In this document: positions 17,174 through 24,715 of the stretch, one piece after another
Layout: every line of letters begins with the position of its first letter
Position numbering within the stretch: position 1 is the stretch's first letter
DNA from: Acidovorax sp. FJL06
Lineage (GTDB): Bacteria > Pseudomonadota > Gammaproteobacteria > Burkholderiales > Burkholderiaceae_C
Direction of reading: 5' to 3'
Assembly (NCBI RefSeq): GCF_003852545.1
Contig: NZ_QAJR01000029.1
Location: 153,103-217,102, forward strand
DNA: 64,000 nucleotides
The notes under the pieces: generated by a model
What the model was told of the DNA's origin: nothing
What the model saw: only the letters and a program-made list of their open reading frames with translations
Databases searched by the model: none
Made by a program: the position numbers and the translations under genes

Positions 17174-17704
17174 TCAATCCACGTGCCGCCCGCCCCGCAG
17201 CCGGTAGGTGCGCGGCACATCGGTGCGGGTGGCGACCAGCGCCTCGGCGCGCTGCTGCATGCCGGTGAGCGCCTGGTCCAGGGCCTGCACCGCCTGCGCA
17301 TCCAGCCCGGCCAGCAGCTCCTGGTTGAGCGCCTTCACCTGTGGGAACAGGCCGTCGTGCACCGCCTGGCCTGCGGGCGTGAGTGACAGCACGGCCTGGC
17401 GCCGGTCGCCGGGCATGGCGTCGCGCGTGAGCAGCTTCTTGGCCAGCAGCGAGGTGATGGCGCGCGAGGTGCGCGCGCGGTCCAGGCCCAGGCGCAGCGC
17501 CAGCTCGGCCGGGGGCATGCCGGGGTGCTGGGCCAGCACCATGAGCAGGCCCCACTCGCGCCGGGTGATGCCGTAGCCGCCCTCGCACAGCCGCACCACC
17601 AGGCTGCCCGCCACCGCCAGCAGGCGGTTCAGGCGGTACATCAGCAAGTCGTTGGCGGCCTGCGGGTGGGTCAGGCGGTGGCCGGGCGGGGCAGGCGCAG
17701 GCAT
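17174..17704 (-). CDS. MarR-family transcriptional regulator
   Basis: A winged helix-turn-helix protein of 176 residues. The recognition part is WGLLMVLAQHPGMPPAELAL then LGLDRARTSRAITSLLAKKLL, and the wing contains MPGDRRQAVLSLTPAG, the D-x-R-x5-L-T-x-x-G signature of the family. It probably binds an aromatic or phenolic ligand that releases it from DNA. The ATG at 17704 is chosen over a TTG at 17722. A perfect palindrome at 17724-17740 sits directly upstream, between this gene and the divergent Bug receptor. The MFS gene follows 133 bases downstream. Confidence 0.92.
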   Translation of the reverse strand: MPAPAPPGHRLTHPQAANDLLMYRLNRLLAVAGSLVVRLCEGGYGITRREWGLLMVLAQHPGMPPAELALRLGLDRARTSRAITSLLAKKLLTRDAMPGDRRQAVLSLTPAGQAVHDGLFPQVKALNQELLAGLDAQAVQALDQALTGMQQRAEALVATRTDVPRTYRLRGGRHVD

Positions 17705-17723
17705 CAGGGTATTTCCGGGCAAG

Positions 17724-17743
17724 AATTGATTAGATCAATTGAT
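17724..17743. promoter_or_regulatory. Palindromic operator in the marR-Bug divergent promoter
   Basis: AATTGAT-TAG-ATCAATT (17724-17740) is a perfect seven-base inverted repeat, and ATCAATTGAT (17734-17743) overlaps it as a second palindrome. AT-rich palindromes of this size next to marR genes are typical MarR sites. It lies 20 bases from the marR start and about 80 from the Bug receptor start, so one site could control both directions. Confidence 0.7.
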
Positions 17744-17821
17744 TGTGTGGCCAATACAGTGCGGCCTTCAACCTGCGCGCACCCCCGGCGTGCCCACCAC
17801 CGATCCAGGAGACCCCCGACC

Positions 17822-18790
17822 ATGTGGAAACCCCTTGCCACCTCCGTGCTGACCGCCACGCTGGCCCTGTGCGCTACCCTGGCCCAGGCGCAGCCGCAGA
17901 CCCAGGACGTGCCGCTGCGCATCGTGGTGGGCTATGCCCCCGGCGGCGCCACCGACCGCGTGGCCCGCATCGTGGCCGACAAGCTCGGCACCAAGCTCGG
18001 CACGCCCGTGATCGTGGAGAACAAGACCGGCGCGGGCGGCCGCCTCTCGGCCCAGGCCGTGAAGGCCGCGCCCGCCAACCAGCCCACGCTGCTGCTGGCC
18101 AACCCGGCCGTGATGCTGGTGGCGCCCCTGGTGTTCCCGGATGCGGGCTACGACCCCGAGCGCGACTTCCGCCCCGTGAGCCATGTGAACAACTACGAGT
18201 TCGGCGTGGCCGTCTCGACCGCTGTGCCCGTGAAGGAACTGCCGCACCTCATGGCCTGGCTGCGTGCCAACCCCGACAAGGCCAACTTCGGTGTGCCCGC
18301 CACGGGCAGCCTGCCGCATTTCTTCGGCCTGATGGTGGGCGACGCCGCCAAGGTGCGCGCCGAGGTGGTGGGCTACCGGGGCTCGGCGCCGTTGCTCAAC
18401 GACCTGCTGGGCGGCCAGGTGCCCGTGGCGTTCGACACGTTTGACACCCTGCTGCCCCAGCACGAATCCGGCAAGATCCGCATCCTGGCGGTGTCGAGCG
18501 CCAAGCGCAGCCCGCTGGACGGAAAGATCCCCACCTTCAAGGAAAGCGGCATGGACCTGGCCGCCACGGGCTGGAACACCTTCTTTGCCCCCATGGGCAT
18601 GCCCAAGGCCCAGGCCGAGCGCCTGGCCGGGCTGATCCACGAGGTGATGAAGGACCCGGACACCCAGCGCAAGTTCGAGGCCGCCAAGATGGAGCCCGTG
18701 GTGGCGACGATGGCGCAGACGGAAGCGATGCTCAAGGCCTACCGCGCGCAGTGGGCGCCGGTGGTGCAGCGCTCGGGTTTCAAGCCTTGA
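17822..18790 (+). CDS. Tripartite tricarboxylate transporter receptor (Bug/TctC family)
   Basis: A periplasmic solute receptor of 322 residues with a signal peptide (residues about 4-23, LATSVLTATLALCATLAQAQ). The family hallmark follows at the start of the mature protein (LRIVVGYAPGGATDRVARIV), with VENKTGAGGRLSAQAV and a later GYRGSAPLLNDLLGGQV. These proteins bind carboxylates or other small organic molecules. No TctA/TctB membrane genes are present in the window. An AGGAGA ribosome site lies ten bases before the ATG at 17822. The sulfatase gene follows 147 bases downstream, after repeat R3. Confidence 0.92.
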   Translation: MWKPLATSVLTATLALCATLAQAQPQTQDVPLRIVVGYAPGGATDRVARIVADKLGTKLGTPVIVENKTGAGGRLSAQAVKAAPANQPTLLLANPAVMLVAPLVFPDAGYDPERDFRPVSHVNNYEFGVAVSTAVPVKELPHLMAWLRANPDKANFGVPATGSLPHFFGLMVGDAAKVRAEVVGYRGSAPLLNDLLGGQVPVAFDTFDTLLPQHESGKIRILAVSSAKRSPLDGKIPTFKESGMDLAATGWNTFFAPMGMPKAQAERLAGLIHEVMKDPDTQRKFEAAKMEPVVATMAQTEAMLKAYRAQWAPVVQRSGFKP

Positions 18791-18799
18791 CAGGAAGCA

Positions 18800-18867
18800 C
18801 CCCCTGAGCGGCTTGGCCGCTTCCCCCTCGAGGGGGACGGCGGCCTTGCTGCGGGGCGGCCCTTGCT
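18800..18867. repeat. GC-rich dispersed repeat R3 at a gene 3' end
   Basis: CCCCCTGAGCGGCTTGGCCG, then CTTCCCCCTCGAGGGGG and CTTGCTGCGGGGCGGCCCTTGC with one spacer. It is the inverted orientation of R1 and R6 and starts nine bases after the Bug receptor stop. Confidence 0.75.
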
Positions 18868-18937
18868 AGCCGCCCCTCGCAGCGGTCCTGCCCGTCGCAG
18901 AGACCGTGAGCCAAGCCTAGAGACACTGGACTTCGAG

Positions 18938-20272
18938 ATGACCATCAAACCCCGTCCCAACATCATCTTCATCGTCGCCGACGACCTCGGCTATGCCGAC
19001 CTGGGCTGCTACGGCGGGCGCGAGGCGGCCTTTGGCCCGGTGTCGCCCGTGCTCGACGGCCTGGCCGCCAACGGCCTCCAGCTTACGCAGGGCTATTCCA
19101 ATTCGCCGGTGTGCTCGCCCACGCGCTTTGCGCTGATGACCGCGCGCTACCAGTACCGCCTGCGCGGCGCGGCCGAAGAGCCCATCAACAGCAAAAGCCG
19201 CGGTAGCACCACGCTCGGCCTGCCGCCCGAGCACCCCACGCTGCCCTCGCTGCTGCGCGCAGCGGGCTACCGCACGGCGCTCATGGGCAAGTGGCACCTG
19301 GGCTACCCACCGGCCTTCGGGCCGCAGCGCTCGGGCTACGAAGAATTTTTCGGCCCCATGTCGGGCGGGGTGGATTACTTCACGCACTGCAGCTCGGGCG
19401 GACAGCACGACCTGTACCTGGGCGAAGAAGAAAAGCAGCAGGACGGCTACCTCACCGACCTCATCACCGACCACGCGCTCGACTATGTGGAGCGCATGGC
19501 GCCGGGCGCGCAGGCCGGCACGCCGTTCTTCTTGAGCCTGCACTACACGGCGCCCCACTGGCCGTGGGAGACGCGCGACGACGAGGCGCTGGCGCAGGAG
19601 GTGAAGACCAACCTGTTCCACCTGCACGGCGGCAACATCGACACCTACCGCCGCATGATCCACCACATGGACGAGGGCATCGGCCGCCTCATGGCCGCGC
19701 TGCAGCGCCACGGCATCGACCGCGACACGCTGGTGGTCTTCACCAGCGACAACGGCGGCGAGCGCTTCTCGGACAGCTGGCCCCTGGTGGGCGGCAAGAT
19801 GGATTTGACCGAAGGCGGCATCCGCGTGCCCTGGATTGCCCACTGGCCTGCCGTGATCGCCCCCGGCGGCGTGAGCGCGCAGACCTGCATGACCATGGAC
19901 TGGTCGGCCACGATGCTCGATGCGGCCGGTGTGCCCGCTGCGCCGGACTACCCGCTGGACGGCCGCTCGCTCATGCCCCTGCTGCGCGATGCCGCCGTGC
20001 ACGACGAGCCCGCGTTGTTCTGGCGCATGAACCACCGGGGCCAGCGCGCGATGCGCCAGGGCGACTGGAAGTACCTGCGCGTGGACGGCAACGACTACCT
20101 CTTCAACCTGGCGCAGGACGAGCGCGAGCGCGCCAACCGCGCGGGCGTGGAGCCGGAACGCCTGCAGGCCCTGCGCGCGGCGTGGGAGGCGTGGAATGCG
20201 TCCATGCCCGCGATCCCGGAGGATGCGACGGTGAGCCTGGGCTATTCGGCCAAGGACATGCCGCAGCGCTGA
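18938..20272 (+). CDS. Type I (formylglycine) sulfatase
   Basis: A sulfatase of 444 residues in the alkaline-phosphatase superfamily, hydrolysing sulfate (or possibly phosphonate) esters. Metal-binding Asp15-Asp16 are in FIVADDLGYAD. The Cys to be converted to formylglycine is C59 in the canonical C-S-P-T-R motif, followed by GKWHLG, HYTAPHW and TSDNGG. No signal peptide is visible with the start at 18938 (MTIKPRPN), so a cytoplasmic location is suggested, which is less usual for sulfatases. A maturation enzyme is needed but none is seen here. It follows the Bug receptor, suggesting uptake and desulfation of a sulfated ligand; this is inference. Confidence 0.9.
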   Translation: MTIKPRPNIIFIVADDLGYADLGCYGGREAAFGPVSPVLDGLAANGLQLTQGYSNSPVCSPTRFALMTARYQYRLRGAAEEPINSKSRGSTTLGLPPEHPTLPSLLRAAGYRTALMGKWHLGYPPAFGPQRSGYEEFFGPMSGGVDYFTHCSSGGQHDLYLGEEEKQQDGYLTDLITDHALDYVERMAPGAQAGTPFFLSLHYTAPHWPWETRDDEALAQEVKTNLFHLHGGNIDTYRRMIHHMDEGIGRLMAALQRHGIDRDTLVVFTSDNGGERFSDSWPLVGGKMDLTEGGIRVPWIAHWPAVIAPGGVSAQTCMTMDWSATMLDAAGVPAAPDYPLDGRSLMPLLRDAAVHDEPALFWRMNHRGQRAMRQGDWKYLRVDGNDYLFNLAQDERERANRAGVEPERLQALRAAWEAWNASMPAIPEDATVSLGYSAKDMPQR

Positions 20273-20386
20273 GAGCGGCTCACAAAGCGCTTCTGGCGTC
20301 GTTGCCGCGTCTTGTCGTACTGCGTCGTACTGCCTGCGACGCAGCGCCTGGCCAGAACCGCTTCGCTGGGTTTTGGTAGCCGCTCT
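20272..20386. repeat. Large imperfect inverted repeat downstream of the sulfatase gene
   Basis: The outer arms AGAGCGGCT (20272-20280) and AGCCGCTCT (20378-20386) pair perfectly. Inner arms AAGCGCTTCTGGC (20285-20297) and GCCAGAACCGCTT (20351-20363) pair at 12 of 13 positions. The loop contains the 10-base tandem GTCGTACTGC twice. It begins at the sulfatase stop codon, like an extragenic palindrome or a complex terminator. Confidence 0.7.
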
Positions 20387-20467
20387 GAGGCGGCTGCACG
20401 TCCGCGTCCCCGGGAGGGCGGGCAAGCCCTGTTGCCCGCCGGCAGGGCTTGCCGCTAGATTGGCGCC

Positions 20468-21433
20468 ATGCCCGCCGCCCCTGTACTGACCCCGCCGCCC
20501 CTGCGCCAGTGGACGACCGATGTGGTCGCGCCGGCCGCGCGCCTGGACTTCTGGGTGGGCGCCATTTGCGAGGCCTTCCTGGAGATGGACTGCAGTTCGC
20601 GCGAGGCGCCGACCTTCGGGGGCGTGCTGCAGAGCCTGCCGCTCGCGGCCCTGTCGGTCAACCAGGTGCGCGCCTCCATGCAGGACGTGTACCGCACGCC
20701 GGCCGGCATCGCGCGCAGCCAGCAGCTGCCGTTCTACCTGATCGGCCAGTCCGAGACCGCGTGGCATCTGCGCCAGGACGGCCAGGTGGCCCACCTGCGC
20801 CCGGGCGATGTGGCGCTGGTGGACTCGGCCCGGCCGTATGAATTGCATTTCCCGGACGGGGTGAACTGTGTGTCGCTGCAGCTGCCGCGTGCCTGGGTGG
20901 GCCAGTGGCTGGCGCAGGCCGAGGCGCGCGGACCCCGTGTGGCCTGGCGCGACCAGGGCTGGGGCCAGAGCCTGGGGGCGCTGGCCGTGCAGCTCGCACG
21001 CGACCCGGCCTCGGCACAGGCCCTGCCGGGCGCGCTGCTGTCGGACCACCTGGGGGCGCTGCTGGGCGCCGCGCTGGAGCCGCCCCGGGCGCCCGTCCCT
21101 TCTGCGGCGCAGGGGCTGCACGCCCATCTGTGCGGCCTGCTGCGCGCCCGCATCGACCAGCCCGGCGTCTCGGCCCCGGCCCTGGCGCAGGAGGCCGGTG
21201 TCTCCCTGCGCACCCTGCACCGCGCGTTTGCGGCGCAGGGCCAGACCTTTGCGGGCACGCTGCGCCAGATGCGGCTGGTGCGTGCGGGCGAGTTGCTGCG
21301 CCGGCCCCAGTTGACGCACGTGGCGGTGGCCGAGATCGGGCGGCGTTGCGGCTTTGCCGATGCCTCGCACTTCGCGCGGGCCTTTCAGCGCGCCATGGGC
21401 GTGCCGCCCGCGCAGTGGCGGCGCGGCGGCTGA
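20468..21433 (+). CDS. AraC-family transcriptional activator
   Basis: A 321-residue regulator with an N-terminal AraC-binding-like domain (residues about 20-190, FWVGAICEAFLEMDCSSREA onward) and a C-terminal double helix-turn-helix from about residue 220. The first HTH contains SAPALAQEAGVSLRTLHRAF and the second AEIGRRCGFADASHFARAFQ, with the final GVPPAQWRR. The layout matches FeaR/NphR-type activators of aromatic or amine catabolism genes. The ATG at 20468 follows a GC-rich stretch with no strong ribosome site. The likely target is the alpha/beta hydrolase gene just downstream, by position only. Confidence 0.88.
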   Translation: MPAAPVLTPPPLRQWTTDVVAPAARLDFWVGAICEAFLEMDCSSREAPTFGGVLQSLPLAALSVNQVRASMQDVYRTPAGIARSQQLPFYLIGQSETAWHLRQDGQVAHLRPGDVALVDSARPYELHFPDGVNCVSLQLPRAWVGQWLAQAEARGPRVAWRDQGWGQSLGALAVQLARDPASAQALPGALLSDHLGALLGAALEPPRAPVPSAAQGLHAHLCGLLRARIDQPGVSAPALAQEAGVSLRTLHRAFAAQGQTFAGTLRQMRLVRAGELLRRPQLTHVAVAEIGRRCGFADASHFARAFQRAMGVPPAQWRRGG

Positions 21434-21560
21434 ACCGCTGGCACGCGCAGCACAGCGCTCTGGCACGCCCAGACCATCCTCGCCCAGGTCTTCTTCGTAA
21501 GGTAGCGCCAGGGCCGGGCATGTCGCCCGGCCTGGCAAAAAACTACCGAAGGAGACAAGC

Positions 21561-22289
21561 ATGGCGGATACCTATGTCCTGGTCCATGGCGCCTGGCACA
21601 CCGGCGCCGAGATGGAGGCCACGGCCGGCCACCTGCGCGCACGCGGCCACACCGTGCTGTGCCCCACCCTGGCCGGCAACCGGCCGGGCGACGACCGCGC
21701 GGCCACGGGCCTGGCCGATGCGGTGGATTCGCTTGCGGCCTTCATCGAGGGCCAGGGCCTCACCGACGTGCGCCTGGTGGGCCACAGCTATGGCGGCATG
21801 GCCATCAGCCACATGCCCGCGCGGCTGCCGGGGCGCATCCGCCGGCTGGTGTACTGGAATGCCTTTGTGCCGCAGCAGGGCGAATGCCTCAATGACCTGG
21901 TGCCGCCGCACTACCGCGCGCTGTTCGACGAGGTCGCGGCGGCCAGCGGCAATGCGGTGATGCTGCCCTACCCGATCTGGCGCGAGGCCTTCATCAACGA
22001 TGCCGACGAGGCCCTGGCGAAAAGCAGCTATGCGCTGCTCAACCCGCACCCCTACCGCACCTTCACCGAGCCGGCGCAACTGCCCGTGCCGCTGGCGGCG
22101 CTGGAGATCGGCAAGAGCTACCTGAATGCGCAGCAGGACACTGCGCTGCCCCACAGCCTGCCCTGGCACCCGCGCCTGTCGGAGCGCCTGGGCCTGTTCC
22201 GCCTGGTGGAATGCCCGGGCAGCCACGAGATCTGCTTTACCGACCCGGCGCTGGCGGCGGCCAGCATCGAGCGGGCGGGGCGGGACTGA
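21561..22289 (+). CDS. Alpha/beta hydrolase (esterase/hydroxynitrile lyase-like)
   Basis: A 242-residue single-domain hydrolase. The oxyanion region is VLVHGAWHTG, the nucleophile Ser lies in VGHSYGG at the elbow near residue 76, and the catalytic His is in CPGSHEICF near the C-terminus. The size and the absence of an obvious cap resemble the plant-type esterase/hydroxynitrile lyase subgroup; substrate unknown. The start is certain: an AAGGAGA site sits eight bases before the ATG at 21561. It follows the AraC gene by 127 bases and ends at repeat R4, convergent with nhaR. Confidence 0.9.
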   Translation: MADTYVLVHGAWHTGAEMEATAGHLRARGHTVLCPTLAGNRPGDDRAATGLADAVDSLAAFIEGQGLTDVRLVGHSYGGMAISHMPARLPGRIRRLVYWNAFVPQQGECLNDLVPPHYRALFDEVAAASGNAVMLPYPIWREAFINDADEALAKSSYALLNPHPYRTFTEPAQLPVPLAALEIGKSYLNAQQDTALPHSLPWHPRLSERLGLFRLVECPGSHEICFTDPALAAASIERAGRD

Positions 22290-22298
22290 TGTGGAGCA

Positions 22299-22380
22299 CC
22301 CCCTGAGGCGCTGCGCGCCTTCCCCCTGGAAGGGGGACGACGCCCTTGCTGCGGGGCGGCCCTTGCTCGGCGTCCCTGGG
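22299..22380. repeat. GC-rich dispersed repeat R4 at a gene 3' end
   Basis: CCCCCTGAGGCGCTGCGCGC, then CTTCCCCCTGGAAGGGGG and CTTGCTGCGGGGCGGCCCTT followed by a CGGCGTCCCTGGG end. It is the same long form as R6 in inverted orientation. It starts ten bases after the hydrolase stop. Confidence 0.75.
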
Positions 22381-22469
22381 CTGCGGAGTGCCCGTTACGG
22401 AGGTCGGGGCATGGCAGGCCCCGTGGCTGCGGGATTTTGGTATTTTGGGGCTCTACCGATTGATGGATA

Positions 22470-22497
22470 AGCGCTACCAGCTATTGATTTAATAGCG
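22470..22497. repeat. Short dispersed repeat, AGCTAT family (copy 4), forming the end of nhaR
   Basis: AGCGCTACCAGCTATTGATT followed by TAATAGCG. The right half codes for the last residues (TLLNQ) and stop codon of the LysR protein, so the repeat has been used as the gene's 3' end. Confidence 0.6.
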
Positions 22498-23386
22498 TCC
22501 CGCTTTTCCCCGCCTCCAGCAGCCGCGTGAGCAGCGGGTGCATCACTTTGCGGGCGCTGTAGATCAGGTGGAACTGCTCCTGCACATCGGGCGTGGTGCC
22601 CACCTGCACCAGGCCGTGGGTGTGCGCCAGGTGCTCGCCCAGCGACACGGGCGCGGGCATCACGCCCATGCCGGTGGCGGCAAAGGTGCTGAGCAGGGCG
22701 CTGTCCTCGAACTCCCCGGCGATGTGCGGGCGGATGCGCTCGCGCTCCAGCCAGTGGTCGATGCGCGCGCGCATGGCCGCGTGGTCGGTGGGCAGCAGCA
22801 CGGGCACCACGGCCAGGCTGTGCGGGAAGTCCTGGGCTGCCGCCTCGGCCCACAGTGGCGGCGCGTACCAGGCGATGGCACTCGTGCCCAGCAGTTGGCT
22901 GGTGGTGCGCAGCGCGCGGTTGGGGGGCGCTGCGCGGTCGGCCAGCACCGCGTCGAGCTTGTGCAGCGCCAGTTCGCCCAGCAGCGGCTGGAACTCGCCC
23001 TCGTGGCACAGCAGGCGCAGGTGGGGCTCGTCCAGCACGGGCGTCAGCAGCCGGTGCACGGCCAGCTTGGCGATGCCGTCGGAGATGCCCAGGTTGAGGC
23101 GCAGCGTCTGGCCGGTGGCGGCCTCGCGCACGCGCACGGGCAGCAGCTCGCCCAGCGCAAAGATGTGGTCCGCCTCGTGCAGCGCGGCCACGCCGGCGTC
23201 GGTGAGCACCAGGTTGCGGCCCTCGGTGCGCAGCAGGGCGACGCCCAAGGCTTTCTCCAGCTCGCGCACCTGGGCGCTGATGGTCTGCACGGCCATGTCC
23301 AGCCGCTCGGCGGCGCGCGCGATGCCGCCTTCCTTGGCCACCACCCAGAAGTAGAAAAGATGGCGGTAGTTGAAGGTCTGGCTCAT
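22481..23386 (-). CDS. nhaR: LysR-family regulator, NhaR-like
   Basis: A 301-residue LysR regulator. The N-terminal sequence NYRHLFYFWVVAKEGGIARA and the recognition helix region (QTISAQVRELEKALG) match the NhaR subgroup, which senses sodium or pH in enterobacteria. The C-terminal half has the NhaR-like pattern EFEDSALLSTFAATGMGVMPAP and YSARKVMHPLLTRLLE. The ATG at 23386 is chosen over 23413. Here the gene diverges from a TerC-family gene rather than nhaA. A perfect palindrome with a LysR-type core lies between them, so TerC is the likely target. The gene's 3' end lies in a dispersed repeat. Confidence 0.87.
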   Translation of the reverse strand: MSQTFNYRHLFYFWVVAKEGGIARAAERLDMAVQTISAQVRELEKALGVALLRTEGRNLVLTDAGVAALHEADHIFALGELLPVRVREAATGQTLRLNLGISDGIAKLAVHRLLTPVLDEPHLRLLCHEGEFQPLLGELALHKLDAVLADRAAPPNRALRTTSQLLGTSAIAWYAPPLWAEAAAQDFPHSLAVVPVLLPTDHAAMRARIDHWLERERIRPHIAGEFEDSALLSTFAATGMGVMPAPVSLGEHLAHTHGLVQVGTTPDVQEQFHLIYSARKVMHPLLTRLLEAGKSGTLLNQ

Positions 23387-23413
23387 GGGGGGCTTTCGAG
23401 GGGTGAAATCCAT

Positions 23414-23436
23414 TTGGTTCGTAAAAACCGAACCAA
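23414..23436. promoter_or_regulatory. LysR-type operator between nhaR and terC
   Basis: TTGGTTCG (23414-23421) and CGAACCAA (23429-23436) form a perfect inverted repeat with a seven-base spacer, containing the T-N11-A LysR box (TTCG-N7-CGAA). It lies 28 bases from the nhaR start and about 115 from the terC start. Confidence 0.72.
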
Positions 23437-23551
23437 TGCTATCAATATGACAGGTTTTTAAGAATCTATTCCATCCCTACAGTGCGGGGCTGTTGCCGGG
23501 GCGGGTGCCCGGCAGTACAAGTACAGATTTCCCCTTTGGAGAAAGAAAATC

Positions 23552-24532
23552 ATGGAAACGATAGGAACCTGGTGGATGTGGGCGGGCTTTGCCGTCTTTG
23601 TGGTGGTGGCCATTGCCATCGACCTGTTGGTGATGGAGCGCCAGGGCGCGCACAAGGTCACGATGAAAGAGGCCGTGCGCTGGAGCCTGCTGTGGTTCTC
23701 GCTGGCCTTTGTGTTCGTGGGCCTGCTGTGGTGGTACCTGGATGGCAGCCAGGGCCGAGAGGTGGCCAACACCGTGTCCATGCAGTTCATCACCGGCTAC
23801 CTGGTGGAGAAGAGCCTGTCCATCGACAACATCTTCGTGTTCCTGATGCTGTTCAGCTACTTCGCCGTGCCGCCGCAGTACCAAAAGCGCGCACTCATCA
23901 TCGGCATCATCGGCGCCATCGTGCTGCGCACGCTGCTGATCCTGGCGGGCGCCTGGCTGCTGGCCACCTTCCACTGGCTGCTGTATGTGTTTGGCGCGTT
24001 CCTGGTGGTCACGGGCGTGAAGATGTGGTTTGCCGCCGGGCAGGAGCCCGACATCGCCACCAACCCGGTGCTCACGCTGCTGAAGAAGCGCATCCGCATC
24101 ACCGACCAGTTCGATGGCGAAAAGCTCAGTACGCTGATCAACGGCGTGAAGCACTACACCCCGCTGTTCGTGGTGCTGGTGCTCATCGGCACCACCGACA
24201 TCATCTTCGCGGTGGACAGCATCCCGGCCATCTTCGCGATCACCAGCGACCCGTTCATCGTGCTCACGGCCAACGTGTTCGCCATCCTGGGCCTGCGCGC
24301 GCTGTACTTCCTGCTGGCGGACCTGGCCAACCGCTTCCACCTGCTGGCCTATGGCCTGGCCCTGGTGCTGGTGTTCATCGGCGGCAAGATGCTGCTGATC
24401 GATCTGGTGAAGATCCCGATCGGCTATGCGCTGCTGGTGACGGCCGGGCTGATTGCCGGCTCCATCTTCCTGTCGCTGCGCAGCTCGGGCGAAAGCGCCC
24501 ATGGCGCTCCCGCACAACCCCGCAAGGACTGA
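23552..24532 (+). CDS. TerC-family membrane protein (Alx-like)
   Basis: A 326-residue integral membrane protein with about nine hydrophobic helices. The family motifs are EKSLSIDNIFVFLMLF in the third helix and TTDIIFAVDSIPAIFAIT in the seventh, each with conserved acidic residues expected to line a metal path. The TerC/Alx group is linked to manganese export and tellurite or alkaline response. A GGAGAA ribosome site precedes the ATG at 23552. The leader carries a small hairpin (GCCGGG..CCCGGC) but I do not see a convincing manganese riboswitch. It is divergent from nhaR and coupled to the 53-residue gene downstream. Confidence 0.9.
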   Translation: METIGTWWMWAGFAVFVVVAIAIDLLVMERQGAHKVTMKEAVRWSLLWFSLAFVFVGLLWWYLDGSQGREVANTVSMQFITGYLVEKSLSIDNIFVFLMLFSYFAVPPQYQKRALIIGIIGAIVLRTLLILAGAWLLATFHWLLYVFGAFLVVTGVKMWFAAGQEPDIATNPVLTLLKKRIRITDQFDGEKLSTLINGVKHYTPLFVVLVLIGTTDIIFAVDSIPAIFAITSDPFIVLTANVFAILGLRALYFLLADLANRFHLLAYGLALVLVFIGGKMLLIDLVKIPIGYALLVTAGLIAGSIFLSLRSSGESAHGAPAQPRKD

Positions 24533-24543
24533 GGAGCCAGGCC

Positions 24544-24705
24544 ATGGACCTTCTCGACTCCGTGATGCTGTGCGTGCTGTTCGGCCTGCTGGCGGCCACG
24601 TTCGTGGCCCACCGCGCGGGCAACGAGCGGCGCGATGTGGGGCTGCTGCTCTCGCTGTCGGCCCTGTGGGGCGCCGGCACGGCCGCTGCCCTGGCCTGGG
24701 TCTGA
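24544..24705 (+). CDS. Small membrane protein of 53 residues, function unknown
   Basis: The frame runs from an ATG at 24544, preceded by a GAGGAG ribosome site that overlaps the terC stop codon, to a TGA at 24703. The protein has two hydrophobic segments (about residues 4-19, DSVMLCVLFGLLAATF, and 32-52, VGLLLSLSALWGAGTAAALA) separated by a charged loop HRAGNERRD. The strong ribosome site and the 11-base gap to genes on both sides make it a real gene of the terC operon. I recognise no family. Confidence 0.7.
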   Translation: MDLLDSVMLCVLFGLLAATFVAHRAGNERRDVGLLLSLSALWGAGTAAALAWV

Positions 24706-24715
24706 CCCGGTGGTG

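Noticed and set aside
18917-21562. 881-codon minus-strand frame opposite the sulfatase and AraC genes
   Set aside because: A shadow of two clear plus-strand genes with catalytic and HTH motifs.
23437-23551. Manganese (yybP-ykoY) riboswitch upstream of terC
   Set aside because: TerC/Alx leaders often carry one, so I looked for it. A small hairpin is present but not the conserved core elements.
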